NCBI GenBank assembly: GCA_918807975.1
Contig: OU964922.1
Span: 17,286,329-17,350,328 of the forward strand
Reading direction: 5' to 3'
Source of the DNA: Aplidium turbinatum
Lineage: Eukaryota; Chordata; Ascidiacea; Aplousobranchia; Polyclinidae
Length of the DNA stretch: 64,000 bases
A program made the position numbers and the translations under genes. Each line of letters begins with the position of its first letter. Within the stretch, counting starts at the first letter, position 1. The notes below the pieces were generated by a model. That model saw nothing but the letters and a program-made list of their open reading frames with translations, did no database searches and was not told where the DNA came from. Positions 1-10,465 of this stretch are shown here, one piece after another.

Positions 1-1200
1 TGGGGGTTTATGTCATTTAAAGATTATATCCGACCTAGTCCCCTGCATAATGTCTTCTATCGCCGACTTTAGCCATCCCTTGTTTGGTCTCCCAAAATTT
101 CTTCTTGTGCATACAAATTTTTTTGCCATTATTAAAGCCTTGTCATCAGACATAACCTATGTTCCACACGCCCAGTGGCAGCTCGTCTATAGAAACTGCA
201 GTAGGCTACTGCAGCACCCCCTGCACATTTCAGCATTTGATTTTTTTTATTAATTTCATGTTTTTTTCTTATTTTTTCTATAGATCCTACCGACTAAAAG
301 TTTCATAATTTCTGGATTGTTGCACAGTTGTTTGCAAATCAACGCCTCGTTTTTGTAACGTATTGTAACGTAATCTATCAGTCAGCCGCTTGTGTGTCTT
401 TTTGTTTTCGAATACATTTCCGTGAGGATTGGCATTTTCAATAACGCCTTCAACCATAAAGTTGCATTCTCTGACTGCATCTCAAACGCTATACCATATT
501 CAGCAATTTTTCTAAAGCATTGTTGCACAAAATGCATATCTAACAAAATAAGGGAAATGTGTTGAATTGAATTATTTTTTATACGGATCGTTTTCCTTGT
601 CTCATAAAACTAATTAAAAAAAAAAACAAAAGAAAAACGATTTTTACCGTTTGGCATAACAATGTGTATACTGAGGTTCACATGGTTTGCAAGATGAAAA
701 ATGAAAATCATAACAAAGAATTGCTCGAAGTGATTTTTATAGCTATTTGATCCTTTGCGATGATATCATAGTTTCTATCAGATGAAACCTGTTCAAACTA
801 TTTTTTAACAATGGTTTATTCAAGAATATAATACTTTGTAAATATAATTTACTTCATTTTTGTATTTTTACTTCCACTTTTTCACAAGCAACACTTTACA
901 CAAAACAACTTCAGTGTGAGCCTACTCAGTAATGTCGATAAGTTATTTGCTACGTGAGTCGATTGACCAGAGTAGCCTAAGTTGCCAGAAAGCTGTGGCC
1001 AAAACTTGATTAGTTTTTATAAAAGCGTTTGCACATTGGGAACAGCAATCGCTTTGTTTTAAGTTGGTTAAGTCAGGTCATTGGTTCAACGTCTGCAGAG
1101 TGCAGATGTTTCTGCAGACGTTTGAACTAATATACAACAAAATTGTTTTTCTGGGTTTTTAAACATCACTATGATGTATTGTGACGTGATCTATCAGCCA
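1..1200. other. gene-free AT-rich stretch with a dispersed motif
   Basis: No convincing exon or element is visible. A diverged motif of about 70 bp (core close to TATTGTGACGTGATCTATCA, followed by a T-rich TTTTTGTTTT block) occurs near 355-420, again at 1168-1230 and again at 2110-2175, so part of this stretch is old repeat. A small inverted repeat (CGTCTGCAG with CTGCAGACG) lies at about 1088-1122. Confidence 0.4.
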
Positions 1201-1203
1201 GCA

Positions 1204-1500
1204 GTAGTTTATGCTCCTTTTGTTTTTGGGTGTGTAAAAGATGAGTCCCATACATGAATCCAAGCATCGGGGGATGAGAAGATAAGGTTCTCATTGTAAT
1301 AAGCCTTCGGCACTAACGAGAGTAGGGTGGCCAGTTCCTTTCTCTCGGCCGCCTTTACTTCAGCAACTACGCCCACCCAATTTATTACACCCTGGGTAGA
1401 GGTGAGCGGTGTTTTGTCAACAACCAGCATAAGCCGGGAGTCGAACCAGGATTGCATGATTGGAAAACGAGCGCCTTACCCGCTGCGCCATCCAACCGCA
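1204..1500 (-). mobile_element. tRNA-derived SINE
   Basis: Read on the minus strand, the head shows a pol III A box (TGGCGCAGCGGG, about 1481-1492) and a B box (GGTTCGACTCC, about 1437-1447) at tRNA-like spacing. About 230 bp of non-tRNA body follows, down to about 1204. This is the standard layout of a SINE: pol III transcribed, with no protein, and dependent on a LINE for copying. Short tandem copies of a CACTGGGTGTGTA-type unit lie beside the head at about 1498-1556. I see no clear target duplication, so the ends are approximate. A tRNA pseudogene joined to unrelated sequence is the alternative. Confidence 0.65.
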
Positions 1501-1559
1501 CTGGGTGTGTACCACCGCACTGGGTGTGTACCACACCCACCGCACTGGATGTGTATCAG

Positions 1560-2960
1560 TTACAAAAGATGGCTTTTGCAGTAACAACCGCAAACTGGAA
1601 CTAAAATGCTATTCCAAAATTTGAAGACAAAGAAATCTTTTAATGTATAAGAAATAGCTTGACACAAAATGCATGTGCAACAAATTAGAAAAAAAATGTA
1701 GAAAATGTGACCTTGCAAATCTAGTTGCCAACATAAAAAATGCCATTTCAATTGTTTAGACACCAATGTGCATTTTTAAAATATCAATAACCTTCAATTT
1801 TGCCGCAAGAAAAAGTCAAAACTTTAGTGATTTGTTTTTGTACAACCAATAGCAAATAGCCTGAAAAAGATTTTTTTGTAAGATTTGATATCTTGTTAAA
1901 TGGATTTATTTTTTGTATCGTTATGCCACGACTTTGAGTTTGTCATGCAGAACGGGAGTTCCATTTGGCAATCTACAAACGACCTCTTCTATGGCCTACC
2001 AATACGATTTAACTAAACGATTATTATCGCTACACATTATCAAAACTGTTTGCAAAATTATTTCTTTCAAATTGATCATTGTTGGTAAGTATTGAACCAT
2101 ATCACTTTTGTAATGCATCGTGACATAGTTTATCAGTCAGTAGTTTTAGACGATTTTTGTTTTTGGAATGCATGAAGGCCTCAGTTGGAACTAGCCCCTT
2201 TCGAAGCAAGCAACGACCTTTGGATAGGTTGTTGTTCAAACACCATGTGACACCATTAAGCTTCCTTATTTTTCTGTATTCAAAGGCTAGCCAGACAGCA
2301 AATCAAACACTTTTTACATCGACTCAACGTCTCAAGACGTTAAAAATTTTTTAAAAACGAATGAATAGCTCCCTGGGATGTGCTGTAAAATACAAAGTGT
2401 TTCTTGATCATGTATGACCAAATTGGACAGTGTGAGTGTGAAAAGAAAACTGAACTAAACACAATTGACACAAATTAAATCTTTACTAAAGCTCATTGCT
2501 TGATTTAGTTCTAATATCAAGTGATGGCAGTACGTTTGAAAAAGTGTAGTCTATAACATGTGGCTTAAAAATAACTTGAAGCCCTTTTTTGCGGTGATTT
2601 TGTCTAATTTTCTGCAAATGTTGAAACAAAGCAAAATATGTTTTTACAATACCTCCGGTAAAACAACAAGCAAACGCAAGTCGGGCGCCAATTACGATTT
2701 CATTGAAGCGTGGAGAACGTCCGCACGTAAAAGATTAAAATTGAACACAAAAGAATTGCCCCGTCACATGTGATTTTTCAAGTTGTGCTGTTGAACAAAT
2801 TGCAAACGATTTTCGATGCTGTGTTGTCAGATAAATTATTAACTGCATCATGCGAAAATTTGTTTGATCTATCTTGCGTAGTTTCGGAGTTACACGAGCA
2901 CAGAGTACTAGTGTCGAACCGACCCCCCCCCCTTCCCCGTCCGCAGGTCAACTGACCAAA
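1560..2960. other. gene-free stretch with a weak coding-like patch
   Basis: Mostly AT-rich DNA without recognisable features. A plus-strand patch at about 2660-2769 (basic, ending in a stop) and a second open patch at 2770-2955 read somewhat like coding sequence, but I recognise neither and see no splice pattern that would make them exons. The third copy of the dispersed TCTATCAGTCAG-type motif is at about 2110-2175. Confidence 0.2.
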
Positions 2961-2969
2961 AAAAGTCAC

Positions 2970-4487
2970 AGGAAATAGGATTAAAGTGTAATTAATCGAC
3001 ATCACATGGCCGGTTTTTCCAGTTAACTGACTTTCTTTTGCCAAATCTCTCCTCACCAATATACGGGCAGACCCAGCATCACGTAAAACTTTTACCTTTT
3101 GTTTTCCAACGATCCCAGTGGCCTATTACTGGCAGGTAATCTTCAGGTATTATTTTTTCACAAGCACATTTTATCGCCTTCTTTCCCACTTTCTTCTCCA
3201 ACAGATTATCATTTTCATCCGGTGTCTCCTTAAGCTGTGGTTTACGAATGATTAATTATCGCACAACTGCCTCGATAAACGTCTGTGTCTTTACCGTTCT
3301 TTCCAGACTGATTGGTTAGGAAAAACGACCTATCTTTATATTCCTTTGCTTCGTATTCTTGCCAACTGCAACGATTGCACCATTTCCTTGCATCTTGATG
3401 ATTTCTATTAGGCTTACTTCGACACTTAACAGCCTTATGACCGAAGCTATTACAGTTAATAGCAACGTACTTCTCTTGGAACAGAACCTCCTTTAAAACG
3501 ATCTGTTTGCTCCTCGTCATTATGGTATAACAACGTCTCTTCGATCGATAACTTCTCATCATGAGTAACTAAGTACTGTTCCGCCATAGTAGTTATATCT
3601 TCTAGAGTCTGTAGACTTTTCTCCATTAGATAAACAGAAAGATCTTTCGAACATTACTCTGTAAATTGCTCCTTAATTATAAGGTTTGCCAATCCATCTA
3701 TCGATTGTTCAGCCCACGAAAGTTCAAACCTTTTTAGCAAAAGGATTCTTATGCGTTCCATAAATTGACCTGGGCTTTCATGCTGCTCAGGCTTTGCCTC
3801 ACGGAATCTTTGAAGGTATCCGTACTCGGTAAAATTGTAACGCTTCAACAGAGCTAACTTTAATTTATCGTAGTTCATTGCATTTTCATGCGAAAGTCTT
3901 GAACAAGTTATACATTAAGGGCTTGCCTCGATAACAACCTGCTTACCTGAGTAGCCACGTCGGTTTCTCCAATTTGGCTATTGAGGCATATCGTTCAAGT
4001 CTTAACAAATAACTTTCTAAACTTCGAAATCATCTTTTTCCTCAACAAACGATGGCAAATCTGGTTGTCTAACTTGCGCCACAGTAACATCTCGAGCATT
4101 ACCGTTAATAGACATAGATCGCTCACCAATGTCCAGCTTTTTTCTTTCTGAATCAAGTCTTAACTTTTTCAATTCATGTTGCACTCTTTTCTCTTCAGCT
4201 TCTTCTTCACGTTGTGCTCTCTGCTCTTCAGCTTCTAGTTTTGCTTTTCTAATTTCACGAGCAGCTCTTCTTCTCTTTTGTCAGATTCTTGCTGAACTTT
4301 TTGGTCCATTATCTTGTGATACTCTTTTATCACAAACTGGGACTTCTCATTGCCACTCAGACCCATTCGTTCAGCCATGCTCCGTAAGTTTACAATCATG
4401 TAATTTTCGACGATGTCCGTCATTTTGAAAGCTTGTTGTTGATTTATTGTTCTTTTAGTATTTCCCGGACGAGCCCCCAGAATGTCT
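2970..4487 (-). mobile_element. LTR retrotransposon fossil: gag and protease remnant
   Basis: Minus-strand remains of a Ty3/gypsy-type Gag related to the intact gene at 10466-12508. Shared blocks are the N-terminal helix region (about 4320-4425), the glutamate/lysine-rich coil (about 4130-4310), the capsid block with RYNFTEYGY and SPGQFMER (about 3654-3878), one zinc-knuckle region (about 3340-3480) and the protease flank with MVRRDL (about 3000-3059). A primer-binding-site sequence matching tRNA-Pro lies at its 5' end (about 4465-4482 on the plus strand). No pol and no clear paired LTRs are seen. It is an old, heavily broken fossil with roughly half a dozen or more breaks. Sequence beside the primer site does not resemble the LTR of the intact element, so this is a relative and not a sister copy. 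Confidence 0.8.
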
Positions 4488-4489
4488 GT

Positions 4490-5428
4490 GTAACCAACGA
4501 TATCATTTGTTTGCAAGGTCGTTGTAACGTCAAAAAGTGCTTTTTGTGTCAGCTTAAGTTAAGACAAAAGTAGCGGGAGAAGTGGCGGTAGCGCACGCTA
4601 TTTTAGCCCGAGTAGCGGTATTGATAGCAAGAAGCAACTCGTTGGAAAATTTAATGTTGACTGGGGTGGTGGAGGAAAACGAAAAAAGGGACGACAAAAA
4701 ATTGAAATATTTTGACAATATCAAGCAAATTACCCAAATAAAAAGTATTCTAGAATTACTAGCTAAAACAAAACAAAAAAACAGAACAAAATAGAGGGAG
4801 TTCATAGGCTATGGGAGGCCACAACTGATTAAACATGATTAATCTGTTGAAGAAGAAGAAACGGTAGCGGGTAGAGCGCTACTTTAAAAAAAAACGGATA
4901 ACTATCTCTGTAGGATACAACAGCAGCACATTCTAAGGTCTCTGGTAAAAACAAATGAAATCACCGTCTCCTCAAACTGCTTCTTAATAGTAAGTTGTTG
5001 TACTGAAACGGATGGTTTTCGACGTGTGGTAGTTGTTGAGAAATCTCTATCAAAAGGACACAATAGACAATGCGCCAATGCTGTGAAATGAGCTTTCAGA
5101 AGGTTTCTTCATACCCTCACGATGCATGGCATTGCACTGCAGGCAAGAAAAGGCAACATCAATAAACTGGGGGCGAAAGCAAGTACCTCCACGTGGTTGC
5201 CCCCGCAAGTACCGACTCTGGGAAACTAAACTTGCTACAACTGTTGCTATAAAATTATCAATCAATAAACTATTTTTTCTTCAAACCTATCTGAAGTTTC
5301 GTTGATTTTTTGACCCTTAAACCAATTATGAAGAGCTTTGGAGAACCTATCAAACGATGAACGTTATAGATCGTTTGCAACGACAACAGCAAGGTAATCA
5401 ATTTCTTGGAGAACCTATGAATCAGTAT
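4490..5428. other. no gene seen
   Basis: AT-rich sequence with no supported gene. The first part (about 4488-4560) should be the remains of the LTR of the fossil to its left, but no second copy is present in the window to define it. Confidence 0.3.
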
Positions 5429-5635
5429 TGACACAATCAATATGCGTATCCAAACGGCAGGCCACATTATATGTTCTTGAACAAGTATGCTACACTAATT
5501 GTGTAATTCCTTTAAGGAGTTATTCTCGGTTATTGTCCTAAAGTAACCTTTAATTACGCAATCTGTTATTGCAAAACTTGCTTAAAAAACTTTAAAAACT
5601 TTGCTTTAAAAAAATCAACAACAAAAATAAAATGA

Positions 5636-5761
5636 CCATCCATCCATCCATCCATCCATCCATCCATCCATCCATCCATCCATCCATCCATCCATCCATC
5701 CATCCATCCATCCATCCATCCATCCATCCATCCATCCATCCATCCATCCATCCATCCATCC
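5636..5761. repeat. (CCAT)n microsatellite
   Basis: About 31 uninterrupted CCAT units directly abut the left terminal repeat of the DNA element starting at 5762. The open frames made of repeated MDGW on the minus strand are products of this repeat and not genes. Confidence 0.97.
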
Positions 5762-6811
5762 TGCCGTCCCAAGGTAAAGCGACGTAACTACAGATGTTTG
5801 ATTTTCCCACTTTTTATTTTTAAACGCTTCGCAATGACTATATTTTTCTTCCAGCAAAAACTCAACAGCGTAACTGCAGTAGTTTGCGAGATATTTGTTG
5901 GTCAAAACGACGTAACTACATATAAAGATCATCTATGCAAAGCCAAAACGACGTAACTGCCAGTTACGTCGATTTACCATAGAATCCAGAGCAAATAATC
6001 CCAGTTACATCGATTTACAATAGATTCTAGAGTCAATCCCAAATTCTCAATGGGATGTCAGTCTGCCAAACAACGCCAGCTGTTTCGCTCGTGTTGCAAA
6101 GACAATTACGTAGCAAAAGAATAACCACATTTTGTACTGTAGATAAAATTCTTATTAGCTTCTGAAGTGAAAACATTAGTACAGAAGCTGCAGAGTCAAC
6201 AGGCAACAAAATATTAACCTCATTTTGTAGATAAAATTCTTATTTGCTTCTGAAGTGAAAATATTTCATCTACAAAATGAGGTTAATATTTTGTTGCGTG
6301 TTGATTCTGCAACTTTTGTAGCCTACTCAAACACTCTTCATAAAGCGTCTTGTAGCATCCTTTTAGTGAATATAAGAATCAACAGTTAGCTTAAACACAG
6401 CTACAAGTTAAACGCGAATTATAGCAAAAATCCTTTTGCATGAAGTTGTGAAAACGCTTATGAATGATTCTAAGGACGATAACGCTAACGACAGAGATTA
6501 CATGGAGACATACTAAACAAGCTATGCCCTCTTATGTCGGCAAATCGACCACAATTTTGTAGCAGAAGGTAAAGGTAAAGCGACGTAACTACACTAATTA
6601 TCTTAATTAGCGAAAAGTAGGACAGCAATCAATGTAGACAGCAATCAATGTTTTTGTTCCCATTGAAACAAAAAGTAGGCAAGGTCTTTCAGTTGGAGGC
6701 ATCAAATGTTGAATTGCGATTAAAATGTCGTTAGGGTTTACGATTAACTTTAAAGCGCTTTTTCTCGGCTTTAACTTTTCTGTAGTTACGTCGCTTTACC
6801 TTGAGACGGCA
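5762..6811. mobile_element. non-autonomous DNA transposon with TGCCGTC termini
   Basis: The ends are inverted copies of about 31 bp: TGCCGTCCCAAGGTAAAGCG at 5762 and its complement ending at 6811, running on into CGACGTAACTACAG. The motif GACGTAACTAC or its complement recurs inside at about 5912, 5948, 5964 and 6580, so the termini are built from a repeated unit. No transposase frame is seen. It lies inside the LTR-like repeat at 5429-8365, next to the CCAT array. No target duplication is clear, so the superfamily is not assigned. Confidence 0.7.
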
Positions 6812-7372
6812 GCATACTTTTAGAAGATTTTGTGTTCGTGCAATTCTGGAAATGTCTTTGACTTGATGACCAGAAGAATGAGTTCTTGTGATAGTTTTTA
6901 AATAAATATTGCTATAGTTTTTAAAAGCTTCTAGTCAACTCAAACCTGTTATACATAGCCGCGTAATTTGACTATGATTTTAAGAGTTGTGTAATTGTAT
7001 ATGTGTATTATGGGAAGTAGAAGTTGAGAAGTCGTAATCAACAGTATGTTGAAGACGATTGTAGAGTTTTAGCTGATGTTGGATAGTTTGTAAAATTGGT
7101 AGTTATTGTCGACTACAAAGTTGCTGTTGCAAGTAGTAGCGAATATCTGTTTTGAAGTCGACGAAGAAGTTTGCTGTCATTCTGGAAGCAATCTAAAATC
7201 TCAAAAGTAGAACTATTCGACATTTAATTGACTGTTTAACGTTTGATATTCCAATAAACTACGTCATCAACCTTTCCAAAGTCAAAAGTGGAAAACACTA
7301 ACTGGAAAAGGTGATCTGGTACTATGACACTTCCTCAAATGGGCAATCTACCTAACACGGAAAGCAATCACT

Positions 7373-8322
7373 AAGAAAACAAATCAATAGCCTAGCTTTT
7401 TTTTCAACTCTAAACCTTAAAATATTTGACCAGGCCAACACTCATAGTAGTATTTCAAGAAAATTTAATGTATATTGTGGAACCGGTTTTCGTTCATTAG
7501 AACTCTTCAGCACAACTGAATCGTAACAAAAATTAGCCTACAATACAAATAGATGTCAGCACAACTGGATCAAAATAAACGAAAAATTACATATTAATTA
7601 GATAAAAATGTTCATGACCTCCACATTATTTTCTTTATTTCTTCCCTTTCTTCATTGTTTTGGCAAAAAACGCAACTATAGAATACTATAATTTGAACTA
7701 GCTTGAGCAAGTAAGGGCAAACAGTTCAAAAGTGAAAACTCAAATAAAATTTACCAAGCAGGAGGATTACAGAAACGCTATGTCAGTGAAACCTAGAACA
7801 AACGCTTCTATTACATCATCATGCTAGACTTGCAATATGCAAAAGGTTAATAAGCAATCAATGCGGCAGAAATAGGTGACAAGGGATGGAAAAACTAGAA
7901 AAAAAAATATCTATGATCAAAAGTGAAATTTTTATTACTGATAAATTTTATTTGAGTTTTCACTTTTCAACTGTTTGCCGTTATTTGCTCAAGCTAGTTC
8001 AAATTATAGTATTCAATGGTTGCGTTTTTTGCCAAAATAGTGAAGAAAAGGAAGAAGTAAAGAAAAGAATATGGAGGTCATGAACATTTTTATCTAATTA
8101 ATATGTAATTTTTCGTTCATTTTGGACCAGTTGTGTTGACATCTATTTGCATTGTAGGCTAACTTTTGTTTCGATTCAGTTGTGCTGAAGAGTTCTAATG
8201 AACGAAAACCGGTTCCACAACATAAATTAAATTTATAGAAATACTATTGTGAGTGTTAGCCTGGTCAAATGTTTTAAGGTTTAGAGTTGAGAAAAAAAGC
8301 TAGGCTATTGATTTGTTTTCTT
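7373..8322. mobile_element. foldback / long-TIR element
   Basis: The left arm (about 7373-7760) and right arm (about 7935-8322) are near-complementary over almost 390 bp. Both start with AAGAAAACAAATCAATAGCC and share the GAACCGGTTTTCGTTCATTAG block. A spacer of about 175 bp forms the loop. There is no coding capacity. The arms differ by scattered substitutions and small indels, so it is not recent. It sits within LTR-like sequence, flanked by CAAAGTC at about 7277-7283 and 8325-8330, a possible duplicated target. Confidence 0.8.
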
Positions 8323-8690
8323 TACAAAGTCCCTTTACGTGTAAAAGATAGAGAAAACTGTGACAACATGTTGCATTTGTCTAGTAAATGTTTGGAAATC
8401 AAAGACAAGCCGTCGCAGAAAAGTCACATTAAAATAAAATCTTTTTGAAAATACAGTAGCCTATAGGCAAAGCAAGAAAATACAGGAAAAAATGGAGTCA
8501 ATTGAGCATTTTTGAGTGTCCTCGGAGGAAAATTAATTTGTTTTGAGAAAAGAAATCCTCCAAAAAGAGAACATATGGTAGCCCTACTATAAGCAAAACC
8601 CACATGTCGTTTAAACTACAGAGCAAGACCACACAAATGGAGTGTGCTGACTGCTGAATTATCAGTTTCAACTGATCAGTTTCCTCATCC

Positions 8691-9015
8691 GCCCCGATAG
8701 CTCAGTTGATTAGCGCATGTGACTTCGTGAACGAAGAAGCTTCAAGATCAAGTGGAGTTGGTTCGACTCTCGGGGTGTGCGCTTGAGCAACGCATTCTAA
8801 CGACTGCTCTCCATTCAGCGGCACTTAATGGATGCAATAATTCCCGGCAATAATACTTCAACAATCGGAAATTTTACTTTGTCAATCTCGGTAACCGGCC
8901 CTGCGTCAAGAGCCTTTGCGAGTATGCGAAACTACCTGAAATAACCTATCAACGAGTATGCGAAACTACCTGAAATAACCTATCAAGGCTTTGTCAGTCC
9001 GAGGATAAAGATTCA
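8691..9015 (+). mobile_element. tRNA-derived SINE or tRNA pseudogene with tail
   Basis: The 5' end has a seven-base acceptor-like stem (GCCCCGA at 8691-8697 with TCGGGGT at 8770-8776), an A box (TAGCTCAGTTGATTAGCGC) and a B box (GGTTCGACTCT). The T arm does not pair properly and an extra hairpin occupies the anticodon region, so a working tRNA is unlikely. About 240 bp of non-tRNA body follows. It includes a direct tandem duplication of about 34 bp (8918-8952 and 8953-8986, starting GCGAGTATGCG). Confidence 0.55.
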
Positions 9016-9019
9016 AAAC

Positions 9020-9626
9020 CAAACCAACTAGTATACACTATAAAGATGCAAACTTGACTCACTTAACGTGTCAATGCATTTTCATTGCTAGAGATGAAGT
9101 TTGATTAAGTTAGAGGCTACTGAAATTAATCACATTGGAGATGAAATTTAAACTTGTGGATAAGAGTGTCCACGCTTCTAGAAATTTGCTTGGTTGTTTT
9201 CAAAACACTTGTATTAAATTCCAAGCAACTTGCATTTGATGTCAAAATCAAAAGTTTTTTGTGGCGACAAGATTAAATATTTAGGGGGCTATTGCTTCTC
9301 CAGGCCGGGCGTGGCTAAGTCGTTGTCCTAATGATGATACCATAATGTGTCAAAAAATTCGAGGTTAATGTTAAACACTTGTTAAACATAGTTGTTTTTC
9401 TGTGTGTTTAAAATAAAGCTGTTGATTTTCGGTCCCACAAATTATTTGAGTGTCAGCCTACTTCGCTTTATATGCTTGTATTATAGTTGTAGCAAGGCAA
9501 AGTTTCTACCAAAGCTCTACCAATGGCCGTCTTTGATTAGCGCTTTATGCAAATAGCGCACATGTTTTGGTAGTGTCTCCTGATGGTCTATTTCAAGTTT
9601 TGCTCTGTTAATTCGAAGTAGATTTG
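9020..9626. other. no gene seen; possible distal 3' UTR of the bHLH gene
   Basis: No exon or element is evident. Because the LTR element at 9627-13390 inserted just beyond the stop of the minus-strand bHLH gene, this stretch was originally directly downstream of that gene and may be part of its displaced 3' untranslated region. That is inference from position only. Confidence 0.3.
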
Positions 9627-10370
9627 TGTCACAATCAAGGTGCAATGCCTCACGATGGCTTGCTTTGTATCTTCGAGCGTGTTGTTTTGGTTGTAGAATT
9701 CTGGTGCGATGTGTTATTATCGGTTATTGACCTGAAGTAACCTTTGAATGAGAAATCTGTATTATGTAACGTATTTCTAGAATCGTCTGTAAGCAAGAAA
9801 ATCTAGAAGGTTCTGTTGTTTTTCATGATTTCTGAGCGTCGTTTGTCATGACGTCATAAGGTTGCTTATCAGTAAATGTCCGATTGCGAAATCGTTATTA
9901 TGTAAGAATCTTCTTGCGAACGTGACATTCTTTAGACTTCTATAAGCTTCTGCTTGTTGACATTTATTGCAACTTGACATAACAATGTGACATTACGTAA
10001 CCTTCTCGATGTTACCAGACCGAAGCCACCTTCTATAAATAGTGGTGTAATTTGCGTAATTATTATTCTGAGATTATTATGGGAGTTGTGCTATGAGTTG
10101 TGGATTGGTAGTTGGTGCAGAAATTATTGGTGATTGAGACTTGAAGTAATCGAATACAAGTAGATGAGAATTGGTGCTGATATAAATTGTGTTCGAAATT
10201 AGAGTTATTTGAGAAGCCGTTTGTTAAAGTCCTTCAAGAAGTCAGATTATCATTTCACTAGTAGAATTATTCGACATTTAATTGACTGCTTTTCGGTTTG
10301 ACCCATTAAACTACGTCATTGAACCTTTCCAAGTCTTTTTCCTGGTAAGAGATAGAAAGAAATCGTGACA
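9627..10370 (+). repeat. 5' LTR of the Gag-CNBP-like element
   Basis: Begins TGTCACAATC and ends AATCGTGACA. Almost identical to 12647-13390. It contains a TATAAATA-like box at about 10035-10042, a plausible core promoter for the element. Followed directly by a primer binding site. Confidence 0.93.
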
Positions 10371-10373
10371 TTC

Positions 10374-10391
10374 TGGGGGCTCGTCCGGGAT
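10374..10391 (+). promoter_or_regulatory. primer binding site, tRNA-Pro type
   Basis: TGGGGGCTCGTCCGGGAT, three bases after the 5' LTR. This is the sequence long known as the proline-tRNA primer site of murine leukaemia viruses and is complementary to the 3' end of tRNA-Pro. The old minus-strand fossil at 2970-4487 carries the same site. Confidence 0.93.
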
Positions 10392-10465
10392 AAACCGAAA
10401 AAAAAACCCCGAAGAATACCGAAGGATTTATAGAAAGAATAATAAATTAACAACAAGCTGTCAAA

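Larger units (their letters stand above)
5429..8365 (+). mobile_element. diverged solo-LTR-like repeat carrying two nested insertions
   Basis: Three separated blocks align in order with the 744-bp LTR at 9627-10370: about 5429-5575 (TGACACAATCAA, then TCGGTTATTG), about 6812-7283 (ending in ATTCGACATTTAATTGACTG and the ACTACGTCAT block) and about 8325-8365 (AGATAGAGAAAACTGTGACA). Between them lie the DNA element at 5762-6811 with its flanking microsatellite, and the foldback at 7373-8322. No internal coding region follows, so I read it as a lone LTR of a related family. It is old and diverged, without a visible target duplication. The outer ends are approximate. Confidence 0.5.

Noticed and set aside
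5566-5932. Three minus-strand frames with long MDGW repeats
   Set aside because: They are translations of the (CCAT)n microsatellite in different frames, with no conserved flanks.
8691-8776. Functional tRNA with a long variable arm (86 nt)
   Set aside because: The acceptor stem pairs but the T arm and anticodon arm do not fold, and the sequence continues into a SINE-like body.
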